This document shows positions 50,406 through 60,215 of a stretch of DNA of 64,000 bases, one piece after another. Location of the stretch: contig NZ_JASERL010000001.1 in the NCBI RefSeq assembly GCF_030766935.1, positions 558,001 to 622,000 on the forward strand. Reading direction: 5' to 3'. Position 1 is the first letter of the stretch. Each line of letters begins with the position of its first letter. The notes under the pieces were generated by a model. It searched no databases, had not been told where the DNA came from, and worked only from the letters and a program-made list of their open reading frames with translations. The position numbers and the translations under genes were made by a program. The DNA is from Streptomyces sp. KL109B. Its GTDB lineage: Bacteria > Actinomycetota > Actinomycetes > Streptomycetales > Streptomycetaceae.

Positions 50406-51596
50406 GTGACTTCCCCGATGGCTCTTCCCGACCCCGTCGCGCGCCTGTTGGGCGCGGCGGCCGGACGGCGTGCGCTGCAACTGGCGCTGCTGGTCGGCGG
50501 GTTGATCGTCCTCGGGATCGTGTGCGGCGGCCGGGCGCAGGCGGACGACCTGTCCGACGGTGCCCCCGGTACGGGTTCGCTCCGCTCGGGGCAGGTGGCG
50601 GTGCGGGAGCATGTGGCCGATTCCGCGCGGACGTTGCGTGAGGCGGCGTCCCCGGAGGCGTCGGCTCCTGCCCACGTCGAGTCGGCCGAGCGGGCCGAGC
50701 ACGCCAAGCCCGAGGTCGAGCACGCCGAGCCCGAGCAGGCCGAGCCCGAACACGTACCCGCGAAGGCGCCCGCGCCCACGCGGGACCGGATCGCGACGCC
50801 GGAGCGGGAGCCCGCGCCTGCCGCGGAGCCCGCACCCGCCCCGCACCAGGACGTCGTCGGCGTACAGCACATGGCCGGCGCGAAGCGCCTGGCCGACGTG
50901 CGGCACGCGGCACCGTCGGCCCCCGACGAGCACACCGCCACGGCACCCACCGCACCCACCGTGCCCACCGCACCCACCGATGCCACCGAACTCACCGCCG
51001 CTGTACGGACACAGCTCTCGGACGACGCCCTGCGGTATCTGACGGCGCCGGTCGGTCACACCGTGCGGCAGGTGACGGGGCCCGTCGAGGAGTTGGCGAC
51101 GCGGGTCGTCGTGCAGCTCGTCGAAGCGGTGCCGGAGCAGTTGACGCACGGCGGCCTCGGCAGGCTCGGCGGGCTCATCGACGTCGTGCGCCCCGCCGGC
51201 ACCCACCCCACGCCGCCCGCCGCCACCACCGCGACGCAGCGGTCGAACGCCCCGGCGGCGCACGGCGACCGGCCGTCCGCCGAGGCCGACCACCGGCCGC
51301 ACGCCGGGGCGAGCGGCCCGCAGGCGTACGACGTCGCGAGTTTCGGCGACGTACAGAAGGCGGCCGAAGGGCACGACACGGCGAGCCCCGCGTCGCCCTT
51401 CGCCCCGCAGCGTCCCGACGGTGTGCCGTCGGTCGGTGCGACGGCGGGTGACGGCGGTTCGGCGCGCCACGGTGATCTGCACGCCGCGGCGTTCGGCGAG
51501 CGTGCGCCCGTGCTGCTCGCGTCCGGCGGCACGGCGTCCGCGGGCACCTCGCCGGTGGTCGACCGGCTTCGCGAAGTTCCCGAATTCCCCGGCTAG
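50406..51596 (+). CDS. Membrane-anchored Ala/Pro/Glu-rich protein
   Basis: 396 aa from GTG 50406. One hydrophobic segment (LQLALLVGGLIVLGIVCGG, about 25-43) ends in AQA-DD and may be a signal peptide or anchor. Then comes a low-complexity stretch rich in Ala, Glu and Pro. A more ordered part (LTAAVRTQLSDDALRYLTAPVG...VVQLVEAVPEQ) follows. No family recognised. It is co-oriented with the next secreted repeat protein and may share its export to the cell surface. Confidence 0.72.
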   Translation: MTSPMALPDPVARLLGAAAGRRALQLALLVGGLIVLGIVCGGRAQADDLSDGAPGTGSLRSGQVAVREHVADSARTLREAASPEASAPAHVESAERAEHAKPEVEHAEPEQAEPEHVPAKAPAPTRDRIATPEREPAPAAEPAPAPHQDVVGVQHMAGAKRLADVRHAAPSAPDEHTATAPTAPTVPTAPTDATELTAAVRTQLSDDALRYLTAPVGHTVRQVTGPVEELATRVVVQLVEAVPEQLTHGGLGRLGGLIDVVRPAGTHPTPPAATTATQRSNAPAAHGDRPSAEADHRPHAGASGPQAYDVASFGDVQKAAEGHDTASPASPFAPQRPDGVPSVGATAGDGGSARHGDLHAAAFGERAPVLLASGGTASAGTSPVVDRLREVPEFPG

Positions 51597-51659
51597 GGCG
51601 GCCAGTTCCCCGCTCGACCTGCCGCGCGGGGGCGGAACAGGTCTGCCCAGCCGTGAACC

Positions 51660-51704
51660 GAACTCGGCGAGTTCGGTGAGTTCGGTGAATTCAGTGAATT
51701 CGAA
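51660..51704. repeat. 9-bp tandem repeat before the secreted repeat protein
   Basis: Five units of GA(A/G)(C/T)TCGG(C/T) type ending just before the ribosome site (AAGGAA) of the next gene. Unit-number changes could alter leader length. Confidence 0.75.
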
Positions 51705-51719
51705 GGAACTGACGTACTC

Positions 51720-52886
51720 ATGAACAAGAACATCCGCCGCTCCATCGTGATAGCCGCAGGCGTCTCCGGCGCCTGGGCGCTCGGCTCCGCCGTGGCGAGC
51801 GCCGACGAGCTGCCCGTCCACTCGGTGTCCGTGCCGGACGTCGCCGGGGACACCGCCTCCGACGTGCAGTCGCACGTGCAGCACGCGACGTCGGACGTGC
51901 GGGACACGACGTCGAAGGTGACCGACAAGGTCGACCACACCCAGGTCGCCGACAAGGCCAAGGCGGCCGCCCAGCACGCCAAGGCCCAGGTCAAGGCCCC
52001 GACCACCGCCGATGTGCCCGACGTCGCCGACGTCAAGGGCCAGGCCACCGGCCACGTCGCCGACGCCGAGGCCCGCGCCCAGGAAGGCGTCGACTACCTC
52101 TTCGGTCCGCTCGACGCCTTCGCCCCGCAGCTCCAGCAGGAGCTGACGCAGGCCGCCGCCCAGGCCCCGTCCTCCGTGCAGGACACCGCCCAGAGCACGG
52201 CCCGGCACACCGTCGACGGCACCGTCCAGAACGTCCGCACCAACACCGCCCCGGCCGTCGGCGAGACCGCCGACGCCGTGCTCCCGCCCGTCGCGGCCAC
52301 CGCCGTGCAGGGCGTGCTCCCGGTCGTCGGGCAGGCGCTCGGCGACGTGAACACCCTCGCGGGCGGCGCGGTCGGCGATGTGACGCCGTTCGCGCAGACC
52401 GTCGTCGGCGACAACGTCGCGCCCTTCGCCACCGGCGTCACCGGCCAGGTGCAGCCGCTCGCGCAGGGCGTGGCGGGCGACAACGTGGCGCCGTTCGCGC
52501 AGAGCGTGGTCGGCCAGGACGTCGCCCCGTTCGCGGGCGGCGTCGTGGACTCGGTGCAGCCGCTCGTCCAGACGGTCGCCGACCAGGTGCGCCCGGTCGT
52601 CGGCGGCGTCGGCACCAGCGCGCACGGCCTGGCGCAGGGCGTCACCGGCGACGTACAGCCGCTCGCGCAGGGCCTGGTGGGCGACAACGTGGCCCCGTTC
52701 GCGCAGACCGTGGTCGGCGACAACGTGGCGCCGCTGGCCGGTGGCGTGACCCACGAGGTCGCCCCGTTCGCGCAGGACCTGACCGGCACCGTGCGCGCCG
52801 ACGCCCAGCCGCTCGCGGGCAACGCCGTCACCGGCGCGCAGGGTGTCGCCGGTTCCGTCGCGCCCAGCTACCTGCCGGGCGTCTGA
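51720..52886 (+). CDS. Secreted protein with VAPFAQ repeats
   Basis: 388 aa. Signal peptide to about residue 28 (IRRSIVIAAGVSGAWALGSAVASA-DE). The mature part begins with amphipathic heptads (VQSHVQHATSDVRDTTSKV), and from about 210 consists of repeats of the form GDNVAPFAQTVVG and QVQPLAQGV. It lacks cysteines and enzymatic motifs. Such low-complexity secreted proteins occur in Streptomyces aerial-hyphae gene sets, but function is unknown. Confidence 0.75.
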   Translation: MNKNIRRSIVIAAGVSGAWALGSAVASADELPVHSVSVPDVAGDTASDVQSHVQHATSDVRDTTSKVTDKVDHTQVADKAKAAAQHAKAQVKAPTTADVPDVADVKGQATGHVADAEARAQEGVDYLFGPLDAFAPQLQQELTQAAAQAPSSVQDTAQSTARHTVDGTVQNVRTNTAPAVGETADAVLPPVAATAVQGVLPVVGQALGDVNTLAGGAVGDVTPFAQTVVGDNVAPFATGVTGQVQPLAQGVAGDNVAPFAQSVVGQDVAPFAGGVVDSVQPLVQTVADQVRPVVGGVGTSAHGLAQGVTGDVQPLAQGLVGDNVAPFAQTVVGDNVAPLAGGVTHEVAPFAQDLTGTVRADAQPLAGNAVTGAQGVAGSVAPSYLPGV

Positions 52887-53333
52887 CCGACGACGCAGCC
52901 GTGCCCGTGCGGCCGAAAACCATCGGTCGCGGCGGGACGCTCCCAGTAGTCGAAGGCGGGTGGTCCGCATGGGGACGTGACCACCCGCTGACCTGCGGCC
53001 TCACCGAGCGCACCCCCGCTCGGTGAGGCCGCTCCCGTTTCGCCGGGGCCAGGAAGGGCCCCCGACCGACGGGCGAATAACGCCACAAACAGGACACTCT
53101 GTGATGGGTATCACCGCGCATGTGTGATCTGCGATTTAGAAGCGGTCCCCGAGCGGCGATAACCTGCGAGACGGACATGCCGCGTACTCGGTCACCGTGT
53201 ACGCCTCCCTAGTGACAGCTAGCGACACCACTCGCGACAGCACTCGTCACGTGTGACAGCGGAGTCACGTTGCCCCTCGCGGCACGCCCACGCAGATAAC
53301 GAACCGCGAGATCACTGATAGGGACGGACGCGC
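52887..53333. promoter_or_regulatory. Intergenic region before sucCD
   Basis: 447 bp without a gene. After the terminator at 52995-53032 it holds a candidate promoter TTAGAA (53137-53142)-N17-TAACCT (53160-53165) and several GTGACAGC-like repeats between 53205 and 53270. These could be sites for a TCA-cycle regulator; the assignment is weak. Confidence 0.4.
52995..53032 (+). terminator. Terminator after the secreted repeat protein
   Basis: A perfect 16-bp stem (52995-53010 with 53017-53032), 6-nt loop, followed by TCCCGTTT. Confidence 0.9.
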
Positions 53334-54512
53334 GTGGACCTGTTCGAGTACCAGGCGAGGGACCTCTTCGCCAAGCACGGTGTACCGGTGCTGGCCGGTG
53401 AAGTCATCGACACGCCTGAGGCGGCCCGCGAGGCGACCGAGCGTCTTGGCGGCAAGTCCGTCGTCAAGGCCCAGGTGAAGGTCGGCGGCCGCGGCAAGGC
53501 CGGCGGCGTGAAGCTCGCCGGCACCCCCGACGAGGCCGTTGAGCACGCCACCAACATCCTCGGCATGGACATCAAGGGCCACACGGTCCACAGGGTGATG
53601 ATGGCCGAGACGGCTCCGGAGATCGTGGAGGAGTACTACGTCTCCTTCCTCCTGGACCGCACCAACCGCACCTTCCTCTCCATCGCCTCCGTCGAGGGCG
53701 GCGTGGAGATCGAGCAGGTGGCGGAAGAGCGCCCCGAGGCCGTCGCCAAGACGCCGATCGACGCCAACGAGGGCGTGACCCCCGAGGTCGCCCGCAAGAT
53801 CGTCACGGACGCGAAGTTCCCGGCCGAGGTCGCCGACCAGGTCGCCGAGATCCTCCAGACGCTGTGGAAGACCTTCGTCGAGGAGGACGCCCTCCTGGTC
53901 GAGGTCAACCCGCTCGCGAAGGTCGCCTCCGGCAAGGTCATCGCCCTCGACGGCAAGGTGTCCCTGGACGAGAACGCCGGCTTCCGGCACCCCGACCACG
54001 AGGCGCTCCAGGACAAGGACGCGGCCGACCCGCTCGAGGCCGCTGCCAAGGAGAAGGACCTCAACTACGTCAAGCTCGACGGCGAGGTCGGCATCATCGG
54101 AAACGGTGCCGGTCTGGTCATGTCGACGCTAGACGTCGTCGCGTACGCCGGTGAGAAGCACGGCAACGTGAAGCCGGCCAACTTCCTCGACATCGGCGGC
54201 GGCGCCTCCGCCCAGGTGATGGCGAACGGCCTGGAGATCATCCTCGGCGACTCCGACGTCAAGTCGGTCTTCGTCAACGTCTTCGGCGGCATCACCGCCT
54301 GCGACGAGGTCGCCAACGGCATCGTCCAGGCGCTCGCCCTGCTCGAGGAGAAGGGCGAGAAGGTCGAGAAGCCGCTCGTCGTCCGCCTCGACGGCAACAA
54401 CGCCGAGCTGGGTCGCAAGATCCTCTCCGACGCCAACCACCCGCTGGTGCAGCGCGTGGACACCATGGACGGCGCGGCCGACAAGGCCGCCGAGCTCGCG
54501 GCCGCGAAGTAA
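53334..54512 (+). CDS. sucC: Succinyl-CoA ligase beta subunit
   Basis: 392 aa from GTG 53334. The ATP-grasp subunit of succinyl-CoA synthetase, a TCA-cycle enzyme interconverting succinyl-CoA and succinate with nucleotide phosphorylation. It starts with the canonical [19 protein letters not shown], and has [18 protein letters not shown] and [18 protein letters not shown] near the C-terminus. sucD follows after 19 bp. Normal length; no oddities. Confidence 0.98.
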   Translation: MDLFEYQARDLFAKHGVPVLAGEVIDTPEAAREATERLGGKSVVKAQVKVGGRGKAGGVKLAGTPDEAVEHATNILGMDIKGHTVHRVMMAETAPEIVEEYYVSFLLDRTNRTFLSIASVEGGVEIEQVAEERPEAVAKTPIDANEGVTPEVARKIVTDAKFPAEVADQVAEILQTLWKTFVEEDALLVEVNPLAKVASGKVIALDGKVSLDENAGFRHPDHEALQDKDAADPLEAAAKEKDLNYVKLDGEVGIIGNGAGLVMSTLDVVAYAGEKHGNVKPANFLDIGGGASAQVMANGLEIILGDSDVKSVFVNVFGGITACDEVANGIVQALALLEEKGEKVEKPLVVRLDGNNAELGRKILSDANHPLVQRVDTMDGAADKAAELAAAK

Positions 54513-54531
54513 GGACGAGGGAACCACAGCC

Positions 54532-55413
54532 ATGGCTATCTTCCTCAACAAGGACAGCAAGGTCATCGTCCAGGGCATGACCGGTGCCACGGGCATGAAG
54601 CACACCAAGCTCATGCTCGGCGACGGCACGAACATCGTCGGCGGCGTCAACCCGCGCAAGGCGGGCACCGAGGTCGACTTCGACGGCACGTCCGTCCCGG
54701 TCTTCGGCACGGTCGCCGAGGCGATGGAGAAGACCGGCGCCAACGTCTCGGTCCTCTTCGTGCCGCCGGCCTTCTCCAAGGCCGCCGTCGTCGAGGCCAT
54801 CGACGCCGAGATCCCGCTCGCGGTCGTCATCACCGAGGGCATCGCCGTCCACGACTCCGCCGCGTTCTACGCGTACGCGAAGTCGAAGGGCGACAAGACC
54901 CGCATCATCGGCCCGAACTGCCCCGGCCTCATCACGCCGGGCCAGTCGAACGCCGGCATCATCCCGGGCGACATCACGAAGCCGGGCCGCATCGGCCTGG
55001 TCTCGAAGTCCGGCACGCTGACGTACCAGATGATGTACGAGCTCCGTGACATCGGCTTCTCGTCCGCCGTCGGCATCGGTGGCGACCCGGTCATCGGCAC
55101 CACGCACATCGACGCCCTGGCGGCCTTCGAGGCCGACCCGGAGACCGACCTCATCGTGATGATCGGTGAGATCGGTGGCGACGCCGAGGAGCGCGCGGCC
55201 GACTACATCAAGGCCAACGTGACGAAGCCGGTCGTCGGCTACGTCGCCGGCTTCACGGCGCCCGAGGGCAAGACCATGGGCCACGCCGGCGCCATCGTCT
55301 CCGGCTCCTCCGGCACGGCCGCCGCCAAGAAGGAGGCCCTTGAGGCCGCCGGCGTCAAGGTCGGCAAGACGCCGACCGAGACGGCGAAGCTCGCGCGCGA
55401 GATCCTGAGCTAG
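54532..55413 (+). CDS. sucD: Succinyl-CoA ligase alpha subunit
   Basis: 293 aa. The CoA-binding N-terminus is [36 protein letters not shown] and the phosphohistidine loop [15 protein letters not shown] are present. It is co-transcribed with sucC and ends at a strong terminator. The second half of the heterotetramer is complete. Confidence 0.98.
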   Translation: MAIFLNKDSKVIVQGMTGATGMKHTKLMLGDGTNIVGGVNPRKAGTEVDFDGTSVPVFGTVAEAMEKTGANVSVLFVPPAFSKAAVVEAIDAEIPLAVVITEGIAVHDSAAFYAYAKSKGDKTRIIGPNCPGLITPGQSNAGIIPGDITKPGRIGLVSKSGTLTYQMMYELRDIGFSSAVGIGGDPVIGTTHIDALAAFEADPETDLIVMIGEIGGDAEERAADYIKANVTKPVVGYVAGFTAPEGKTMGHAGAIVSGSSGTAAAKKEALEAAGVKVGKTPTETAKLAREILS

Positions 55414-55437
55414 TCAGCTCTCGTATCTCTCTTACGC

Positions 55438-55480
55438 AGCTCAGTGGGCCCGCACCGGCACGGTGCGGGCCCACTGAGCT
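55438..55480. terminator. Bidirectional terminator after sucD
   Basis: A perfect 20-bp stem (55438-55457 with 55461-55480) with a 3-nt loop between convergent genes. Confidence 0.93.
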
Positions 55481-55487
55481 GTACGCG

Positions 55488-56747
55488 CTATTCGGCTTCG
55501 GGCGTCAGCCGCTCGGGCCCTCCGCTCAGCCGCTCCCGCAGCTCATCGCGCAGCTCCAGATCCGCCTGCGTCAGCGGCTCGGGACCGGTCAGCGGCGGTA
55601 CGCCCGCGATCGGTGAGCCGGGCGCGGGCACCGGCTCGTAGTGCGTGGGCGCCACCCGCACGGTCAGCGCGGTCGCGCCGATGATGAAGACCGTGAACGC
55701 GACCGCGGCCCGCGTCCAGAACCGGGTGCGCCGCTCGCCGCCACTGCGCACCACCGTGGACCCCGGCGCCTCCAACGGCTCCGCGCCCGCCAGTTCGGTC
55801 AGCCGCCGGTGCAGCTGCTCGGGAACGGCGAGGTCCGGCAGCCGCTCGGCGACCGCCTCACGGGCGTGCAGGATGCGGTTGGCCGCGGCAGGCGTGCTGG
55901 CCTCCGTCTCCGCCGCGGTCTCCGGCAGATCCAGGCCCACCCCGTCGTACAGCAGCAACGTGCGCCGGTACACTGGCGGCAGCTCCAGCAGTACGCCCAT
56001 CAGTTCGCGGTCCTCCGCGGTGGCCGGCGGGGCCTCCGGCTGACGCTTGCCGGGGCGCAGCCCGTGCCAGGGCGACATCGCGTACTCGTACGCCGCCGCC
56101 CGCACCCAGCCCGCCGGGTCCGGGTCGACCGCCACCTCGGGCCAGTTCTGCCAGGCCTGCTGGAAGGCACGCTCGACGGCCTCGCGGGCGAGGATCCGGC
56201 GGCCGGTGAGCAGATAGGTCTGCCGTACGAGGAACGGCGCCGCGTGCGTGTAGAGCGCGTCGAAGGCCTCGGCGGCGGTACGGGCGGGTGGCGCTGACGA
56301 CGATGCCGTCGCGGGCGCCGCCGACACCAGCTCGACCACAACGGCCCCTCGCGCGGCCTCGGCCACATCGGCCCCTCGCGCGGCCTCGGCCACATCGGCC
56401 CCTCGCGCGGCCTCGGCGACATCGGTTCCTTGTGCCGGACCGGTCGCATCAGGCCCCTGCGCCGGTTCGGGCTCATCAAGCCCCTGCGGCGTTTGAGCAG
56501 CGGGGTCCGGGGCAGAGCCCCGAGACGTCAGCACCGGTTCCGCGACACTCGCCAACTCCGCGAGGAACTTCGCGTACGTCTCCCGCTTCAGACCCTTCGG
56601 ATTGGTACGACCCGCTTCCCAGCGACGGACCGTTTCGCGTGTCACGCCAACCTTCTCGGCGACCTGGTCGCGGGTCAGTGAACCGGCCTCGCGGAGCCTG
56701 CGGCGCTCCTTGGGCGGCGGCAGTGGGGTGGCAGCGCCCTGCGTCAT
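55488..56747 (-). CDS. HTH (Xre)/sigma-70-like/transmembrane fusion protein
   Basis: 419 aa from the ATG at 56747 (TGGAG 7 nt upstream). Residues ~10-65 form an Xre-type helix-turn-helix (SLTRDQVAEKVGVTRETVRRWEAGR). A linker of ~70 residues carries a dispersed element and a 27-bp array. Residues ~150-300 resemble an ECF sigma factor (AFDALYTHAAPFLVRQTYLLTG...AFQQAWQNWPEV, then LPPVYRRTLLLYDGVGLDLPETAAET). A single membrane helix (AAVAFTVFIIGATALTVRV) follows, with a short outer tail. Cytosolic HTH plus sigma-like part plus membrane anchor suggests a membrane-tethered regulator, but whether it binds RNA polymerase is unknown. Confidence 0.83.
   Translation of the reverse strand: MTQGAATPLPPPKERRRLREAGSLTRDQVAEKVGVTRETVRRWEAGRTNPKGLKRETYAKFLAELASVAEPVLTSRGSAPDPAAQTPQGLDEPEPAQGPDATGPAQGTDVAEAARGADVAEAARGADVAEAARGAVVVELVSAAPATASSSAPPARTAAEAFDALYTHAAPFLVRQTYLLTGRRILAREAVERAFQQAWQNWPEVAVDPDPAGWVRAAAYEYAMSPWHGLRPGKRQPEAPPATAEDRELMGVLLELPPVYRRTLLLYDGVGLDLPETAAETEASTPAAANRILHAREAVAERLPDLAVPEQLHRRLTELAGAEPLEAPGSTVVRSGGERRTRFWTRAAVAFTVFIIGATALTVRVAPTHYEPVPAPGSPIAGVPPLTGPEPLTQADLELRDELRERLSGGPERLTPEAE
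56325..56486 (-). repeat. 27-bp tandem array, six units, in the HTH/sigma-like gene
   Basis: Six 27-bp units on the minus strand encode nonapeptides (QGLDEPEPA, QGPDATGPA, QGTDVAEAA, RGADVAEAA twice, RGAVVVELV). The first unit is the tail of element copy 10; divergence decreases towards the downstream units. Confidence 0.85.
56478..56528 (-). repeat. Dispersed palindromic element, copy 10 (in HTH/sigma-like gene)
   Basis: Read in frame as TSRGSAPDPAAQTPQGL, the same frame as kinase copy 5. It lies directly after the helix-turn-helix domain. Confidence 0.87.
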
Positions 56748-56860
56748 CGTGAACTCCACACACCCTTTCGCGCGAAAAAGAACATAAACGTATCTTGTGC
56801 GACACATCCGGGCTTCGCCTGTTGCGCGAGGTAAAGGCGTGTCGTTGGGAGCATGGTCCG

Positions 56861-58192
56861 GTGACCCAAATGACCGGCCGTGGACTGTCGTTGCCCTCCC
56901 TCGTGACCCGGCTGCGGGAACGGGCCCCGGGGCCCGTCGGGGGCGCGCTGCGCGGGGCCCTCGCGGCGGGGCTCGGGCTCGGGGCCTGCGCCGTGCTCGT
57001 GATGGTGCTGTGGATCAGCTCGCCGTACCCGGACAGCGGACCCGGCGGGGCGCTGCACACCGCCGCCGCGCTCTGGCTCCTGGCGCACGGCGCCGAGGTG
57101 ATCAGGACCGACACCCTGTCCGGGCTGCCCGCGCCGATGGGGGTCGGCCCGCTCCTGCTGCTCGCGCTGCCGCTGTGGCTCGTGCACCGGGCGGCGCGGG
57201 ACGCGGTGGAGGAGGCCGAGTCGGCGGCCGGGGCCTGGGGCGGGGCCGTGGTCGGCTATCTGGCGGTGGGGGCGGCGGCCGCGTACTACTGCGCGGGCGG
57301 TGAGCTGCGGCCCTCGTGGGTGAGCTGCGTGGCGCATCTGGTGGTGCTGACGGTGGCGGCGGCCGGGTTCGGGGTGTGGACCGCGTACGGGCGGCCGTAC
57401 GGTCCGCTGCCGGGGCGGTTCTCCGCGCTGCTCCCGGAGGGGGTCCTGCGGGTCCTACGAGAGGTGGCGCCGGTCGCCGTGCGGGCGGCGGCGGCCGGGG
57501 TGCTGGCGCTGGTCGCGGGTGGGGCGCTGCTTGTGGCGGTCGGTCTGGTGTGGCACGGGGCGGCGGCGCGGGAGTCGTTCGCGCAGACCACGGGGGCGTG
57601 GTCGGGGCGGTTCGCGGTGCTGCTGCTCTGCGCGGGCCTGGTGCCGAACGCCGCGGTCTGGGGCGCCGCGTACGCGCTCGGGCCCGGGGTGGTGCTCGGG
57701 GTGGGGCACACCGTGGGTCCGCTGGGCAGCGCGGGGACCGCGGTGCTGCCCGCGTTTCCGCTGCTCGTCGCGGTGCCGGAGGCGGGGGGCGGGACGCCGC
57801 TCACGTGGGCCGTGGGCGTGGTTCCGGTGGTGGCGGCGGTGGTCGTCGCCGTGTTCGTGGTGGTGGGTGCGGGGGAGTTGGGATGGGGGTGGCGGCGGGT
57901 CGCGGGTGCGGTGGTGCTGGCCGGGGTGTTGTGCGGCGTGGCGATGGGGTGCCTGGCCGGGGCCGCCGGTGGGGCGCTCGGCCGTTCGGCCCTGGCGGAG
58001 TTCGGACCGGTGGGGTGGTTGACCGGGGTGGTGGCGGTGGGGTGGGTGTGTGGGGTGGGGGTGCCGGTGGGGTCGGCGGTGTGGTGGTGGCGGCGCCGCG
58101 GTCGACGCCCGGTCGCCGACCCGCCTCCTACGCCCGAGCCCGTGCCGCCCTACGACTTCCTCGCCCCGGGCCCACCCGGCCCCGACGCCTGA
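56861..58192 (+). CDS. DUF6350 polytopic membrane protein
   Basis: 443 aa from GTG 56861 (GGGAG 9 nt upstream); ATG 56870 is an alternative. Around ten hydrophobic segments with Gly/Ala/Val-rich composition and a short Pro-rich C-terminus ([20 protein letters not shown]). The gene order before purN-purH is the usual one for DUF6350 genes. No functional motif; annotated by family resemblance only. Confidence 0.83.
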   Translation: MTQMTGRGLSLPSLVTRLRERAPGPVGGALRGALAAGLGLGACAVLVMVLWISSPYPDSGPGGALHTAAALWLLAHGAEVIRTDTLSGLPAPMGVGPLLLLALPLWLVHRAARDAVEEAESAAGAWGGAVVGYLAVGAAAAYYCAGGELRPSWVSCVAHLVVLTVAAAGFGVWTAYGRPYGPLPGRFSALLPEGVLRVLREVAPVAVRAAAAGVLALVAGGALLVAVGLVWHGAAARESFAQTTGAWSGRFAVLLLCAGLVPNAAVWGAAYALGPGVVLGVGHTVGPLGSAGTAVLPAFPLLVAVPEAGGGTPLTWAVGVVPVVAAVVVAVFVVVGAGELGWGWRRVAGAVVLAGVLCGVAMGCLAGAAGGALGRSALAEFGPVGWLTGVVAVGWVCGVGVPVGSAVWWWRRRGRRPVADPPPTPEPVPPYDFLAPGPPGPDA

Positions 58193-58431
58193 AGCCTCGC
58201 CACGCGGCACCGTGGGCCGCCTTGCCCACCCTGCCGCCCAAGGCGGCAGATTGCCCAAGGCGGTTGCGGCCTACCGCAATGGGTGGGGAGTCGTGGTTGG
58301 CGGAGAGCTGCCCCCTCCGGCGGCGCCCCCCCGCCGGGCCGACGCCCCCGGAGGGGGCGGGTGGTGGGAGGTGGGCGAGGCGGCACTCGGCCACCACCCC
58401 GCGGCGATCCACGGCGGACGGGCGGGCAAAA

Positions 58432-58480
58432 CAAGCCCCGCCGGCGTTTGAGGCGCGGGGTCCGGGGCAGCGCCCCGGGG
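58432..58480 (-). repeat. Dispersed palindromic element, copy 11
   Basis: Minus orientation, ending 15 bp before the stop of the convergent gene. The rest of the 302-bp gap (58193-58494) is GC-rich with no gene visible. Confidence 0.85.
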
Positions 58481-58494
58481 GGTGTAACCGCCGG

Positions 58495-59325
58495 TCAGCG
58501 TTCGCCGAGTAGGGGCCTGAGTTCCTTCGGGAGGAGGTCCTCGCAGGACTTCTTCGCCGCATTGGTCAACGCATCGGACCGGCACTCGTAGTAGTCGCTG
58601 TACACCAGCTTCATCGTGAACATCGACGCCACCACCGCGAGCGCGATCGCCCCCGTGACCAGCCCACTGACCGCCGCCGTCGTCTGCGGCCTACCGCCCG
58701 CACCCGCACCCGCGGCGGCAGCGGCGGCCGCCGGCGCGTCCGGATTCGCCGGGCGGGACTTCATGCGCAGCGCGCTGATGCCCCAGTACAGCGCGAGCAC
58801 ACCGAGCAGCAACGCCACGTACGGCCAGCTGAACAGCGCGAAGAAGAAGCCCCACATGCCGGAGAGCAGCGCGAAGCGCGCGCGGCGCTGCGCCGGGTCC
58901 GTCGGGTCCCAGCGCATGCCGCCGGGGCCCGGCCCCTGCCCCTGCCCGTTGCCCTGGCCCTCGGGGCCGCCGCCCCCGCCGTTGCCATTGCCCGGCCGGT
59001 CGCCGAAGCGCCCGCCCTGGGCGCGGCCCGGCTGCCGGTCGCTCCACTGGCTCCCCCAGGGCGAACTTCCCTTACCGGAACCAGAACCAGAACCAGAACC
59101 GGAACCGGAATCGCTTCCCGACCCCGATCCGGATCCCGACCCCGACCCCGCCCCCTCGGGGTGGCGCGGCTGCCACGGGCTGTCGGGCGCGTCCTCGGGC
59201 GGCGGCGCGAACGGATTGTCCTTGCCCCGTTCACCGTCCGACTCCTTGGACGGCGACGTGGGTCGGCCTTCGCGCGGCAGGACGGCGCCGGCGGGCAGCG
59301 TGAGGCGAAGGCTTCGGTCCGGCAT
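58495..59325 (-). CDS. Gly-Ser-repeat membrane protein
   Basis: 276 aa from the ATG at 59325; GTG 59358 is an alternative, as neither has a strong ribosome site. The N-terminal half is disordered, with a Gly-Ser dipeptide tract encoded around 59070-59150 and a Gly/Gln/Asn-rich stretch. Two membrane segments follow (WGFFFALFSWPYVALLLGVLALYWGISAL and AVSGLVTGAIALAVVASMF), then a cysteine-containing tail (YYECRSDALTNAAKKSCEDLLP). It resembles DUF4190-type small membrane proteins. Divergent from purN. Confidence 0.78.
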   Translation of the reverse strand: MPDRSLRLTLPAGAVLPREGRPTSPSKESDGERGKDNPFAPPPEDAPDSPWQPRHPEGAGSGSGSGSGSGSDSGSGSGSGSGSGKGSSPWGSQWSDRQPGRAQGGRFGDRPGNGNGGGGGPEGQGNGQGQGPGPGGMRWDPTDPAQRRARFALLSGMWGFFFALFSWPYVALLLGVLALYWGISALRMKSRPANPDAPAAAAAAAGAGAGGRPQTTAAVSGLVTGAIALAVVASMFTMKLVYSDYYECRSDALTNAAKKSCEDLLPKELRPLLGER

Positions 59326-59585
59326 CAGATGTGCGTCTTCCCCTAGGTCGTCGGTCACGGGACCGCTGGCGCGGCATGGCGTGGCGTTCTCCACGTCAAC
59401 GTCCGATGGCCGCTCAGCGTTCCGTTCCGCCGACGCTACCTGGCGGCCCGGCCCCCGTCCCGTGGGGGCCGTCGGCAGTGCCGGTATCGTTGCTGCCGGT
59501 CGGCCGCTTCGTAGGGTTCCCCGTATCGGGGACGTCGAAGCCTTTGTACGACCGCACAACTAGCTCCCCGAGAAAGGGCCCCGTC

Positions 59586-60215
59586 GTGGCCAAGGCCAAG
59601 CGCCTCGTCGTGCTGGTCTCCGGATCAGGAACGAATCTGCAGGCACTCCTCGACGCGATCGCGGCGCAGGGCACCGACGCGTACGGCGCCGAGATCGTGG
59701 CCGTCGGCGCCGACCGCGAGGGCATCGCGGGCCTGGAGCGCGCCGAGCGCGCGGGCCTGCCCACGTTCGTGTGCCGAGTGAAGGACCACGCCACCCGCGA
59801 CGAGTGGGACAAGGCTCTCGCCGAGGCCACGGCCGCGTACGAGCCGGACCTCGTGGTGTCGGCGGGGTTCATGAAGATCGTGGGCAAGGAGTTCCTGGCC
59901 CGCTTCGGCGGCCGGTTCGTGAACACGCACCCGGCCCTGCTGCCCAGTTTTCCCGGTGCGCACGGTGTGCGGGACGCGCTCGCGTACGGCGCCAAGGTCA
60001 CCGGCTGCACCGTCCACTTCGTCGACGACGGTGTCGACACCGGCCCGATCATCGCCCAGGGCGTGGTCGAGATCGTGGAACCGGACACAGCGGACGGCGA
60101 GAGCGCTCTGCACGAGCGCATCAAGGAAGTCGAGCGCACGCTGCTCGTCGATGTCGTGGGGCGGCTCGCCCGTAACGGCTTCAGCATTGAGGGACGAAAG
60201 GTAGTTATCCCGTGA
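59586..60215 (+). CDS. purN: Phosphoribosylglycinamide formyltransferase
   Basis: 209 aa from GTG 59586 (AGAAAGGG 7 nt upstream). It transfers a formyl group from 10-formyl-THF to GAR in purine synthesis. The start is [18 protein letters not shown] and the catalytic Asn-His and Asp lie in [16 protein letters not shown] and [11 protein letters not shown]. The stop overlaps the purH GTG by 4 bp, so translation is coupled. Confidence 0.97.
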   Translation: MAKAKRLVVLVSGSGTNLQALLDAIAAQGTDAYGAEIVAVGADREGIAGLERAERAGLPTFVCRVKDHATRDEWDKALAEATAAYEPDLVVSAGFMKIVGKEFLARFGGRFVNTHPALLPSFPGAHGVRDALAYGAKVTGCTVHFVDDGVDTGPIIAQGVVEIVEPDTADGESALHERIKEVERTLLVDVVGRLARNGFSIEGRKVVIP

